NCBI GenBank assembly: GCA_963753685.1
Contig: CAVWDE010000005.1
Coordinates: 310,001 to 374,000, forward strand
Length of the DNA stretch: 64,000 nucleotides
Direction: 5' to 3'
Source of the DNA: DATAOG01 sp963753685
Lineage (GTDB): Bacteria; Pseudomonadota; Alphaproteobacteria; Geminicoccales; Geminicoccaceae
Positions 17,519 to 28,329 of this stretch are shown piece by piece. Position 1 is the first letter of the stretch. Each line of letters opens with the position of its first letter. The notes below the pieces were generated by a model, which worked only from the letters and a program-made list of their open reading frames with translations, had not been told where the DNA came from and did no database searches. Made by a program: the position numbers and the translations under genes.

Positions 17519-18253
17519 ATGCGGGTTCTGATCCTGGCCGGCACCCCCGAGGCGGGCGCGCTGGCGGCGGCCTGTGCCGGCCGGAGCGATCTGGAGGCCA
17601 TCAGCTCGCTCGCCGGCCGCACGCGGACCCCGCAGGCGCCGCCGGGCGAGCTGCGGGTCGGCGGCTTCGGCGGCGCCGCCGGCCTCGCGCGGTTTCTCGA
17701 GGACCGGCGGATCGACCGGGTGATCGATGCCAGCCATCCGTTCGCCGCGCAGATCGGCCGCCATGCCGATGTCGCCTGCCAAGCGGCCGGCGTGCCGCGG
17801 CTGCGCCTCCTGCGCCCGCCCTGGCCGCGCCAGGACGGCGATCAGTGGATCGAGGTCGCGGACCTCGCGGAAGCCGCGCAGCGGCTGCCGGGCCTCGGGC
17901 GGCGGGCGTTCCTCACCGTTGGCCGCAAGGACCTCGACGCGTTTGCCGGCCTCGAAGGCGTCTGGCTTCTGATCCGGACCATCGAGCCGCCGCCCGACGC
18001 GCCGCTCGCGCACGCCCATTGGCTGCAGGCCCGCGGGCCGTTCGCGCTCGCGGCGGAGCTCGAGCTGCTGCGCGCGCACGCGATCGACGTCCTGGTCGTC
18101 AAGGCGAGCGGCGGCGAGGCGACCTACGCCAAGCTCGCGGCCGCGCGCCGCCTGGGCCTGCCGGTGCTCATGGTGCGCCGGCCGCCGCCGCCGCCCGGGC
18201 CGGTGGTGGCGACGGTCGCCGACGCCCTCGACTGGCTCGGCGCGACCTGCTAG
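17519..18253 (+). CDS. cobK: Precorrin-6A reductase
   Basis: 244 residues. CobK/CbiJ reduces precorrin-6A (or the cobalt form) using NADPH. The Rossmann-like start VLILAGTPEAGALAAACAG is followed by the family motifs DASHPFA, LRLLRPPWPR, FLTVGRKDLDAF and LVVKASGGEATYAKLAAA. The final segment VLMVRRPPPPPGPVVATVADALDWL is typical of the family C-terminus. It belongs with cbiD about 2.3 kb upstream, separated by the pentapeptide gene and its small neighbour. Converges on the HiPIP gene with a 19-bp gap. Confidence 0.93.
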   Translation: MRVLILAGTPEAGALAAACAGRSDLEAISSLAGRTRTPQAPPGELRVGGFGGAAGLARFLEDRRIDRVIDASHPFAAQIGRHADVACQAAGVPRLRLLRPPWPRQDGDQWIEVADLAEAAQRLPGLGRRAFLTVGRKDLDAFAGLEGVWLLIRTIEPPPDAPLAHAHWLQARGPFALAAELELLRAHAIDVLVVKASGGEATYAKLAAARRLGLPVLMVRRPPPPPGPVVATVADALDWLGATC

Positions 18254-18272
18254 CGGGCGGCGGCGCGGTGGC

Positions 18273-18614
18273 TCAGGCCGGCCGCTCGAGCCAGGCCTGG
18301 CACCAGCCCTTGGCGCTGACCAGCTGGCCGCCGAAAGTGTCGCAGGGGCCCCAGGCGGCGCCTTTGTCGCCGTGGAACAGCTGGCAGTTGGCGCAGTCGT
18401 GGCCGGCCATGTAGTCGGGCCATTCGTTGACGTCGACCTTGCTGGCGTCCTCGGTGTAGCCCAGCTGCTGGGCGAGCTCGTCGTCCGGCTTCAGCTTGTC
18501 CTGGGCGCGCGCCCGCCGCATCACCAGCATGCCGCCGAACGGCGCGGCCGCGACCCCGGCGGTCGCGAGCTTGAGGAAGCGGCGGCGAGCTTCGCGAGAA
18601 ACGGCGTCGGCCAT
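18273..18614 (-). CDS. High-potential iron-sulfur protein (HiPIP), Tat-exported
   Basis: 113 residues. The N-terminus carries a twin-arginine signal (EARRRFLKLATAGVAAAP), so the protein is exported folded to the periplasm. The mature part has the four cysteines of a HiPIP [4Fe-4S] cluster: DCANCQLF, WGPCDTF and GWCQAW, with a YMAGHD block before them. HiPIPs carry electrons between respiratory or photosynthetic complexes. GGGAGGG lies just before ATG 18614. Its electron partners are not encoded nearby. The gap between this gene and the PhnD-like gene holds nothing I can identify. Confidence 0.92.
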   Translation of the reverse strand: MADAVSREARRRFLKLATAGVAAAPFGGMLVMRRARAQDKLKPDDELAQQLGYTEDASKVDVNEWPDYMAGHDCANCQLFHGDKGAAWGPCDTFGGQLVSAKGWCQAWLERPA

Positions 18615-18756
18615 GATCGGCCCTCCCTGTCGTTTGGTTGATCGGCAGCGCGGCCCTCGCCTGACCCGGCGCCAGGCCGCTGTGGCGTGGAACGCCCTGA
18701 GCCTAGCGCATGTTCCACCGCCGCTCCACCATGCCATCGAAGCGCCGATGCCGCAC

Positions 18757-19560
18757 TCAGCGCAGCACCGGGTAGCCATGGCGGGCGGCGAGCCGGGCGA
18801 AGGCGGGGATGCGCAGGTAGGCCGAGGGTGGCAGGAGCTCGATGCCGTCGAGCAGGAGCTGCTCGCGCGTGGCCTCGAGCTCCGGATCGGCGAGCGCGGC
18901 CCGGAGCGCCGCCTGCAGATGCCGGACCAGATCGTCGCCGGCGTCCGCGCGGGTGACGTAGGGCGGCGCCGGCGCGCTCGCGGTCCGGCAGAGCACGCGC
19001 GTGCCGGCCAGCGCCTGCGGCCGGTGCCGGGCAAGCAGCGCATGGCTCACGCAGTCGATCGCCGCGACCTCGGCCGCCCCGCTCGCGACCAGGGCGAGGC
19101 TCGCAGCATGAGCGCCGCTCACCTCGACCGCCGCGAAGAAGCGCCCGCCACGGCTCAAGGGCGCGATCAGGGCCCGGAGCGCGTTCATGCCGGAATGCGA
19201 CTCCGGGTGGTTGATCGCCGCGACCCGGCCACGCAGATCCGCGAGCTCCTGGATATCCGAGCTCTCGGCGACGACCACCAGGCTTGCATAGCCGGCAGCC
19301 GTGCAGCCGGGTGCTCCGTACCTGGGCGTGGCGACGACCCGCAGTCGGCCGGTATAGACGCCCGTGAGATCGGCGCCACAACACTGGCTAAGCAGCAGAT
19401 CCGGATCGGACCAGGCCTTGGCCGCCGGCTGGTCCTGGCAGAGCGCCGCTGGCACCTGCGCCACGCCTTGCTCCGCCAAATGACGCACGATCCCGGCCCA
19501 GAGCGCTTTGTGCGCGGTCCGCAGCTCGGGCAGATCGTACATCGGCAGGCTGGCGTTCAT
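18757..19560 (-). CDS. PhnD-like (phosphonate/phosphate) substrate-binding protein
   Basis: 267 residues of the PF12974 type: DLPELRTAHKALWAGIVRHL at the start, DPDLLLSQCCG, then GYASLVVVAESSDIQELADL and AINHPESHSGMNALR, which form the ligand cleft of PhnD-like proteins, and AAIDCVSHALL. No signal peptide is seen from ATG 19560, so it may work in the cytoplasm or lack a correctly called N-terminus. No permease or ATPase gene is adjacent. It begins 13 bp after the HicA-like gene on the same strand, so it may be co-transcribed with the toxin-antitoxin genes. Ligand unknown. Confidence 0.8.
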   Translation of the reverse strand: MNASLPMYDLPELRTAHKALWAGIVRHLAEQGVAQVPAALCQDQPAAKAWSDPDLLLSQCCGADLTGVYTGRLRVVATPRYGAPGCTAAGYASLVVVAESSDIQELADLRGRVAAINHPESHSGMNALRALIAPLSRGGRFFAAVEVSGAHAASLALVASGAAEVAAIDCVSHALLARHRPQALAGTRVLCRTASAPAPPYVTRADAGDDLVRHLQAALRAALADPELEATREQLLLDGIELLPPSAYLRIPAFARLAARHGYPVLR

Positions 19561-19573
19561 CGGACCGAAGGCC

Positions 19574-19771
19574 TTAGAACCTCTTCGCCAGACCGGCCTG
19601 TTTCAGCGTGTGATTGGCCCAGTGTCGGGATTTAATCCGGGCGTCGACCATGAATCGACGTTCGGTGATCGGGCTGTACCAGATCTCGTGATCGCCTTTC
19701 CCTTGGCGTTCGAAGCGGCAGCCGGCCTCGCGCAGAAACTTCCTGACCGCCGGCGTGAAGTTGTCGGCCAT
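19574..19771 (-). CDS. HicA-like mRNA interferase toxin (module 1)
   Basis: 65 residues with the small double-stranded RNA-binding-like HicA fold: VRKFLREAGCRFERQGKGDH, whose catalytic His lies in GKGDHEIWYSP, a beta strand FMVDARIKSRH, and a final helix NHTLKQAGL. It is preceded by its DUF1902-type partner with a one-base stop/start overlap (TGATG), so the two are translationally coupled in the order antitoxin then toxin. HicA toxins cleave mRNA when the partner is lost. Not experimentally supported here. Confidence 0.8.
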   Translation of the reverse strand: MADNFTPAVRKFLREAGCRFERQGKGDHEIWYSPITERRFMVDARIKSRHWANHTLKQAGLAKRF

Positions 19772-20016
19772 CAGGCCGCGCGCGGCGCCAGCTCGTGCCG
19801 TTCGGCGATGATGGCAAACGGAATGTCGCTCAATTCGTCCATCGACAAGAGGCCATTGGCCTCGAGCAGCTCCGGGATGACGACCTTGAGCTTCTGCACG
19901 AGGTCGTCCAGCGTGTCGGCTCCGGTCGCCAGCCCCGGCACGTCATCGCTGGTCGCCACCCAGACCTCGGCCTCGGCGTCCCAGGCGCAATGCACCGTGT
20001 AGGTTCGATCTGCCAC
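19771..20016 (-). CDS. HicB/DUF1902-like antitoxin (module 1)
   Basis: 81 residues from GTG 20016, chosen because AGGAGAT lies 7 nt upstream; a longer frame to 20055 has no similarity. The sequence YTVHCAWDAEAEVWVATSDD followed by VPGLATGADTLDDLVQKL is the partial RNase-H-like fold of HicB/DUF1902 antitoxins. There is no C-terminal DNA-binding domain, unlike the second HicB just upstream. Coupled to the HicA-like toxin downstream. Whether it self-regulates cannot be told from this sequence. Confidence 0.78.
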   Translation of the reverse strand: MADRTYTVHCAWDAEAEVWVATSDDVPGLATGADTLDDLVQKLKVVIPELLEANGLLSMDELSDIPFAIIAERHELAPRAA

Positions 20017-20094
20017 GCCAGTATCTCCTCTGTGCTCGGGCCAACTATAGCCCATCCCGCGACGCCAACGAAGCCTCCCGAGATTGGCGACCCG

Positions 20095-20520
20095 TCAGGC
20101 AGCGTCACGCACCTCGAGCACCAGACGCTTGCCGAGGGCGGCCAGTGCTGCTTCGAGCTGGTCGAGGCGCGAGCGGTGGTCGAGATCGAGCAGCCGGCGC
20201 ACCTGGCGCGGATCGCAGCCGAGCCGCTCGGCAAGCCCGACCTGGCTCAGGCCTGCGTCGCGCATGGCCCGGTAGATCGCGAGCTTGGCCGCGACCTGCG
20301 GCGGTAAGATGGCAGAGGCCTGGCCGCGCCTGGGACTCGACGGCTGCGGGATCGGCTCGCCTTCGGACATGAAGTGCGCGAACAAGGTGATGAGGGCATC
20401 GACGGCTTGGGCGACGGCGTCGGCCTCGTCGCGGCCTACGGTGAGCGCGCCCGGCGCGTCGACCGCCTGGGCGATGATCGTGCCGTTCTGGTCCGGCTCC
20501 AGGATCAAGGGATATTGCAT
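20095..20520 (-). CDS. HicB-family antitoxin with HTH (module 2)
   Basis: 141 residues from ATG 20520. The N-terminal HicB fold (QYPLILEPDQNGTIIAQAVD, then ALTVGRDEADAVAQAVDAL) is followed by a linker and a C-terminal helix-turn-helix (RDAGLSQVGLAERLGCDPRQ) that would bind the promoter. It follows the HicA-like gene with a 10-bp gap, so the order is toxin then antitoxin, the classical hicAB order. A perfect inverted repeat in front of the toxin gene is the likely operator. Confidence 0.85.
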   Translation of the reverse strand: MQYPLILEPDQNGTIIAQAVDAPGALTVGRDEADAVAQAVDALITLFAHFMSEGEPIPQPSSPRRGQASAILPPQVAAKLAIYRAMRDAGLSQVGLAERLGCDPRQVRRLLDLDHRSRLDQLEAALAALGKRLVLEVRDAA

Positions 20521-20530
20521 CGGGTCCCCT

Positions 20531-20743
20531 CTACAGCACGCGCTTCGGGTCCAGGCCGAGCTGCTTGCAGAGATCACGAATGAAGTCGGGGCCGATGTCG
20601 CAACGACCGTGAACTGGGACGGTCGTCTGGCGGTTGCGATAGCGGACGATGACGTGACCACCCTTGCCACGGCTATCACTGACCTCGACGCCGGCTGCCT
20701 TCAGTCGGCGGATCAGTTGCCGGCCCTCATCAAGGGCCAGCAT
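20531..20743 (-). CDS. HicA-family mRNA interferase toxin (module 2)
   Basis: 70 residues. EGRQLIRRLKAAGVEVSDSR is the first helix, GKGGHVIVRY carries the catalytic His, TTVPVHGRCDIGPDFIRDLC and KQLGLDPKRVL complete the HicA fold. First gene of the module; its start codon touches a 16-bp palindrome. It begins 32 bp after the end of uvrA on the same strand. The two Hic modules together form a four-gene run with short spacers. Confidence 0.83.
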   Translation of the reverse strand: MLALDEGRQLIRRLKAAGVEVSDSRGKGGHVIVRYRNRQTTVPVHGRCDIGPDFIRDLCKQLGLDPKRVL

Positions 20744-20759
20744 AGGACAAAAATGTCCT
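20744..20759. promoter_or_regulatory. Palindrome before hicA (module 2), likely autoregulatory operator
   Basis: AGGACA-AAAA-TGTCCT: perfect 6-bp arms with a 4-bp centre, immediately next to the hicA start codon at 20743 and beyond the end of uvrA. HicB proteins with a C-terminal HTH repress their own promoters at such palindromes. The assignment is by position and symmetry only. Confidence 0.6.
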
Positions 20760-20775
20760 TAGATCAAACCTCGGT

Positions 20776-23647
<2,872 letters not shown>

Positions 23648-23843
23648 TCGAACCTGGTTCGGGTCTTGTAGGTCTGACCGCGCCCGGTGCCGCCGCCCGC
23701 TTAGATGCCCTTTTGGCCGGGACCAGCAAGAGGGTCCACGGCACGAAGCGGTGGATAACCGGGGCCGTTTCCGTTCGGCATGCCGGATACGCTCCTCGGA
23801 ACGGCTCCCGGACGATGGCGCGCGATAGACCTTCGTTAACCGG

Positions 23844-24463
23844 ATGCCCCTACTGTGGGATGCACCTCGCGCCTTCGGTCGAACGAGGCCGCCAAGCGCC
23901 TCGTGGTCGACCGAGCCGCCCAAGACTTTTCAGGAGATGTGCCGGTCCTGCGGCGAGCACAACAAGATGATCGGAAACTGGCTGAAGAGAAAGATCCAGT
24001 CGAAATCGGTGGCGTCGATTGGCATGACACAGCCGTTGTTTGGTCGCTGCGCGGTCTAACGGCTGAGGAGCTCGGCGTCCTGGTTGCGATTGCTACGGCA
24101 ATCAGGGTCAGAATGGCAGATGCCGGTTTTTTTCCAGCGCATGCGTTGACGTTATCAGGCCATGATTTCCGCTTCCAGCTGGAATTGGCTAATCTCGTGC
24201 GTACATTCCAGGAGGAAGGCCAGCCGTCGGATGCCGCGGCTGCCATGATCTGGCTCCACACAGTAAGAGCTCTCGGGTGTCCTGAGGCTCGAGAACTTGG
24301 GCGAGAGATGTGGAATGAGCTAAGACGCGGCTTCGCTCATGCGGAAGAGGCGCTGACTGACATCGAAGTGCTGGCGCAAAAGGAGATTCCGACCGAAGCC
24401 TGGGAAGCATATGCCTTCGTTCCTATGGATCTCGACCCCGCTCAGCAGCGGAAGCACGACTGA
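23844..24463 (+). CDS. Hypothetical protein, N-terminal frame uncertain
   Basis: Not recognised. The frame ending at 24463 is open from a GTG at 23855 and contains LTAEELGVLVAIATAIRVRM, FRFQLELANLVRTFQEEGQP and MIWLHTVRALGCPEAR; it is mostly helical and soluble. Between 23844 and about 24055 a second frame (71 codons from ATG 23844) has clearly more GC-rich third positions and includes EMCRSCGEHNKMIGNWLKRK, suggesting that it is the true N-terminal reading and that a single-base frame error near 24020-24055 joins the halves. Composition is lower in GC than the flanks. It precedes another unknown gene by 49 bp on the same strand. Confidence 0.5.
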
Positions 24464-24512
24464 TGGCTGGCGTGGCTTGATCACGGAAATGCTGATCCGG
24501 AGAGCCTGATCG

Positions 24513-25040
24513 ATGGCAACCTGGCAATTTGTTGTCTTAGACTTTCCGGAAGCTCAACCGCTCGCTGACCTCACAGGTGTCGAGCAGGATCTCGAAGTAG
24601 CAGCATCGTTCTGCGATCTACTGCTCGAAGAACAAAGGAAGCTTGGTGGAGAATGCGACAAGACACCGCCGAACCCGATTTTTTTGGAGGCACTGACGGT
24701 AGCGGCGTCGATCCGGTATGCACGCGCCTTCCCGAAAAATCAACGTGCAAAACGCTGCAATATGATGCTTAAAGATGTAGTGAAACATCTACCTCATCAG
24801 CTGGCCAATGACCACCAACGATTTATCAATTTCCGAGACAAGTACATTGCACATTCAGTTAATTACTTCGAGGAGAACCTAGTCGTAGGCACATTAGTAC
24901 CGCAAGAGAGAGGATCTCCAGGAGTTGCGTCAGTTTCGGTTCACCATAACCGATTGCTCAGCCTTGGGGTCGAAGATGCGAAGTGTCTGAAGACTCTGTG
25001 TGTAGAGATGGGTCGCCGGATCTCTGATTATCGAGGCTGA
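24513..25040 (+). CDS. Hypothetical protein with HEPN-like RxxxxxH motif
   Basis: 175 residues, not recognised by family. It is largely helical. The stretch INFRDKYIAHSVNYFEE has an Arg-x5-His spacing on a predicted helix, as in HEPN ribonuclease domains (Rx4-6H), and resembles the RDK-x2-AH pattern of AbiU2-like proteins. GC content is visibly below that of the neighbours and codon use is more relaxed, which suggests transfer. It follows the other unknown gene on the same strand, so the two may form a module. The HEPN reading is a motif-level inference only. Confidence 0.5.
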   Translation: MATWQFVVLDFPEAQPLADLTGVEQDLEVAASFCDLLLEEQRKLGGECDKTPPNPIFLEALTVAASIRYARAFPKNQRAKRCNMMLKDVVKHLPHQLANDHQRFINFRDKYIAHSVNYFEENLVVGTLVPQERGSPGVASVSVHHNRLLSLGVEDAKCLKTLCVEMGRRISDYRG

Positions 25041-25296
25041 AATGAGGCGGGTCCTGGAGATGCCCGGCAACTGCCAATCGATGCACTGTACTCTCGAGTG
25101 AACCCGCCGCCGCGCGTTGCTCCGTGGAGCGACGTGCGCGAGCGGCGGTCAAAGTGGACCATTGGTGGCGACCTCTGAAGCACGGCGTCTGCGTTGCGAC
25201 TGATCGGTGCTCGCTCGGAATCGCCGACTCCCATGTCGCTCCGTGACAGCGGTATACGAGGCACGTGCAGCGTAAGACCATGCAAGGCAGGATGCC

Positions 25297-25815
25297 ATGG
25301 CAGAGCCGGTTCAGCGGGCCAGGGCGAGGCCCTTCGATCGGATCACGTTCGATCCCGAGGTCATAGGCGGTCACGCCTGCATCCGCGGCCTGCGGGTGAC
25401 GGTCGCGACGATCGTCGATCAGATCGCCGACGGCGCTGCCGTCGAAGACGTGCTTGCCGAATACCCCTACCTCGAGCGGGAAGATGTTCGCCAAGCCCTC
25501 TCCTATGCGGCTTGGCTGATGACGTCGGAGGAGACGCGCCAGATCCTGCGCCATACCTCGCGCGATGAGCCGGAGTTCAGGAATCTGGCCGATCTGGCTG
25601 AAGCCCTGTTCGGTCCGAACGGCGTCGACCTCGGCCACATCCGCCGGTCCCAGCACGCAAATCGAACGATCTCGAATCTTGATCCCGGTGCCCGCGGTCA
25701 GTGCACGCGCGACCGGCTGCTGGCGATCCGGCGGCGGAACTGGGTGGTGCGGATGAACTCGCGGATGCGCGGCTGGATCTCGGTGCGCCAGCGCGTGCCG
25801 TTGAAGACGCCGTAG
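25297..25815 (+). CDS. DUF433 protein (antitoxin-like), unusually long C-terminus
   Basis: The first 75 residues are a clear DUF433 domain: FDRITFDPEVIGGHACIRGL, RVTVATIVDQIADGA and VEDVLAEYPYLEREDVRQAL-YAAWL. Such proteins carry an HTH-like fold and usually pair with a PIN-like DUF5615 toxin. No toxin gene follows. After about residue 85 the frame continues with sequence lacking similarity, and its last 118 bases run antisense through the end of phaZ, so the natural stop was probably lost. AGGAT lies just before ATG 25297. The 256 bases upstream (25041-25296) hold nothing recognisable. Confidence 0.7.
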   Translation: MAEPVQRARARPFDRITFDPEVIGGHACIRGLRVTVATIVDQIADGAAVEDVLAEYPYLEREDVRQALSYAAWLMTSEETRQILRHTSRDEPEFRNLADLAEALFGPNGVDLGHIRRSQHANRTISNLDPGARGQCTRDRLLAIRRRNWVVRMNSRMRGWISVRQRVPLKTP

Positions 25816-26976
25816 TGGCCGACGCCCTCCTGCACGTAGTGCAACTTCGTTGCTCGCGGAATGTCGGTGCACAGGTCGTGCGCCGCCTCGGTCTGGCCGA
25901 GCCCGCAGATGTCGTCGCGCTCGCCCTCGACCGTCATCAGCGCGGTGTCGCGGATCGCCGGCAGTCGACGCGCGTGCCGCGATGCATCATCGTGCCCTTG
26001 GGCAGCGCGTGCTCCTGGAACACGGTGCTCGATCGTCTGCAGGTAGAACTCGGCGGGCAGGTCCATGACCGCGAGATACTCCTCGTAGAAGTCCTGGTGC
26101 TGCTTGACGCGGATCGCAGTCGCCCTTGACCAGGTGGTTGAACAGGTCGACGTGCGCGTTCATGTGCCGCTCGAGGTTCATGGTCATGAAGCCGGTGAGC
26201 TGCATGAAGCCCGGGATAGACGCGGCGCATGAAGCCGGGGTGGCGGCAGCGGCACGCGGTCGATGACGTTGTGCTCGAACCAGTTGAGCGAGCGCGACTC
26301 GGCGAGCTGGTTGACGCCGGTCGGGTTGCGCCGCGTGTCGATCGGGCCGCCCATCAGCGTCATCGAGGCCGGCTGGCAGGGATCGTCGCGTGCTGGCCAT
26401 GTGCGCCGCCGCGGCCAGCACCGGCACCGCCGGCTGGCAGACGGCGATCACGTGGGTGTCCGGTGCCGATGAACGCGGATGAACTCGATGACGTGGTCGA
26501 TGAAGTCGTCGAGATCGAAGCGGCCCATGGCGAGCGGGATGTCGCGCGCGTCGCATCCAGTCGGTGATGTAGACATCGTGCTCGGGCAGCATCGCCTGGA
26601 CGGTGCCGCGCAGCAGCGTCGCGTAGTGGCCCGACAGCGGCGCGACGATCAGCACCTTGGGATCGTAGCGCGTGCCGCATGACCCGGTCGTCGCGGTCGA
26701 AGTGCAGAAGATTGCAGAACGGCGTCGCGGCGACGAAGTGCTCGCGCACCGGCACCTCGAGATTGATGATCCGCGTGGTCTTGAAGCCCCACTCGGGCTT
26801 GCCGTAGCGCCGGGGGTCAGGCTCTCGAACACCTCGCAGGATGCGGCCGCCATGAGGCAGGGGGGCAAGCCGCCGATCGGGTTCCAGGGAAACTCCAGGA
26901 AGTGCCGGAGCGCGCTCGCCTGGCTGCGCAACGGCGCCAGCAGGGCGTGGGTCAGCTCGTAGGTCTGGTATTGCAT
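25698..26976 (-). pseudogene. phaZ: Intracellular polyhydroxyalkanoate depolymerase, many frameshifts
   Basis: Fragments in all three frames line up in order with PhaZ: MQYQTYELTHALLAPL, CEVFESLT, then in new frames RYGKPEWGFKTTRIINLEVP, DPKVLIVAPLSGHYATLLRG, MLPEHDVYITDW, the active-site block HVIAVCQPAVPVLAAAAHMA (Cys nucleophile as in this family), PGFMQLTGFMTMNLERHMNA, MDLPAEFYLQTIE, TALMTVEGERDDICGLGQTE and YGVFNGTRWRTEI. About ten breaks are needed, and each I checked is explained by one extra base (one may be two). Residues between breaks are well conserved, which is unlike old decay. The start at 26976 has GGGAGG upstream. The enzyme would degrade stored PHA granules. Confidence 0.85.
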
Positions 26977-27201
26977 CGCCCCGGCTTGCGGCCTCCCGTG
27001 CTTGCTGCTTTTTGCTATTCTTCCGCAAGCAAACCACGTGCCAGGGTCGCACAAAACGCCCGCAGCTCGCTCGCTCCCACATCGTCGAGGCGCTGTACTT
27101 CCGCAGAATCGCGTCGTGACCACCGCGCCGACTTCGCCTAGAAAGGGCGCTCCACCGCGCTTGAAAACGTCTTGGTTGTGAGAGTTGTGGGGAACCGAGG
27201 C

Positions 27202-28122
27202 ATGACAGAGGTGCCCTCGCCGGACTGGCTGAGTTGGGGATTCTGGGCTCAGAACTCGGCGAGCATCAGAGACCTCGTAATCATGATCGCCACGGTCGTC
27301 GGCATCCCGTTCGTGGTCTGGAGGGAATGCCTTCACTATCGTCAGACCAAGGCTGCTTTGCAGCAGGCCGCCACGGCTCAGTTTCGTCACGAAGCCCAAA
27401 TGGAGACCGACCGAGATCGCCGCATCACGGACAACTTCACGCGGGCGGTTGAGCAGCTCGGGAGTGACAAGCTGGAGACCCGCTTGGGAGCGATCTATGC
27501 TCTCGAACACATCGCTCGAGAGAGCCAGGATCACCATTGGCCGATCGTCGAGACCTTGACGGCGTTCGTGAGAGAGAAGGCCCGACTACCCTATCCCGAC
27601 CATGAGGCCGTGGAGCGGCAGAAAGAAGATGAGCAACGAGCGCCCCGGCTGCCGCCGGCCGACGTGCAAGCCGCTTTGACTGTCGTCGGGCGTCGACGCC
27701 CTGACCGTGATCCCCATGGCGAAAATCTGAACCTGAGCGGCACGAACCTATCGCGAGCAAATCTTCGAGCGGCTCAACTGGAAAACGCCAATCTTTCAGG
27801 CGCTTTCTTAATGCACGCGCTTCTGGTCGAGGCGTGTCTGCGAAATGCCTATCTCAGCGGCGCTCACTTAGAGAAGGCCATTCTCCAATTTGCAGAATTG
27901 AACCGTGCATCTCTCGAGGGAGCCCATTTGGACGGGGCCCACCTTCTCGGGGCCGTTCTCGATACAGCCAACCTTACAATGGCCACACTCTCGAATGTCC
28001 GCCTAGTCGGAGGCGACCTACAAGGAGTGGCGGGTCTGACCCAAGAGCAGCTCCACGACGCCTGGGGAGACGACACAACCAAGCTGCCCGAAGGCTTGAC
28101 GATACCACGTTGTCCGCGATGA
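27202..28122 (+). CDS. Pentapeptide-repeat protein with N-terminal membrane anchor
   Basis: 306 residues. One membrane segment (LVIMIATVVGIPFVVW) is followed by a helical region (TDNFTRAVEQLGSDKLETRL, then AIYALEHIARESQDHHWPIV and LTAFVREKARLP) seen in a widespread family of anchored pentapeptide proteins. From about residue 185 come A(D/N)LXX repeats (LNLSGTNLSRANLRAAQLEN and onward). ATG 27202 with GGAACCGAGG upstream is preferred to the TTG at 27172. Function in the family is unknown. GC is lower than the surroundings, fitting an acquired segment. The 207 bases after it hold nothing recognised. Confidence 0.82.
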   Translation: MTEVPSPDWLSWGFWAQNSASIRDLVIMIATVVGIPFVVWRECLHYRQTKAALQQAATAQFRHEAQMETDRDRRITDNFTRAVEQLGSDKLETRLGAIYALEHIARESQDHHWPIVETLTAFVREKARLPYPDHEAVERQKEDEQRAPRLPPADVQAALTVVGRRRPDRDPHGENLNLSGTNLSRANLRAAQLENANLSGAFLMHALLVEACLRNAYLSGAHLEKAILQFAELNRASLEGAHLDGAHLLGAVLDTANLTMATLSNVRLVGGDLQGVAGLTQEQLHDAWGDDTTKLPEGLTIPRCPR

Positions 28123-28329
28123 AGCCCGAACCGCCCGCGCTCAACCTCTAGCGCGAAAATCATCACGAACGCGACGAGAGAGGTCCGGTCAGTCGGGACC
28201 CTCCAACTGCTTGCGCGCATGGCGCTGGAGGTTTTGCGAGGCGAGGCGGACCAAGCCGGGACCGATCATTTAGTGGTATGGGAAACGCCCCACGATAGTC
28301 GCCGAAGTGATCGTCACACGCCTGGGTAG

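Noticed and set aside
25698..26976. Programmed frameshifting to make PhaZ
   Set aside because: About ten +1 shifts without shared slippery sequences or stimulatory structures are not a known recoding arrangement.
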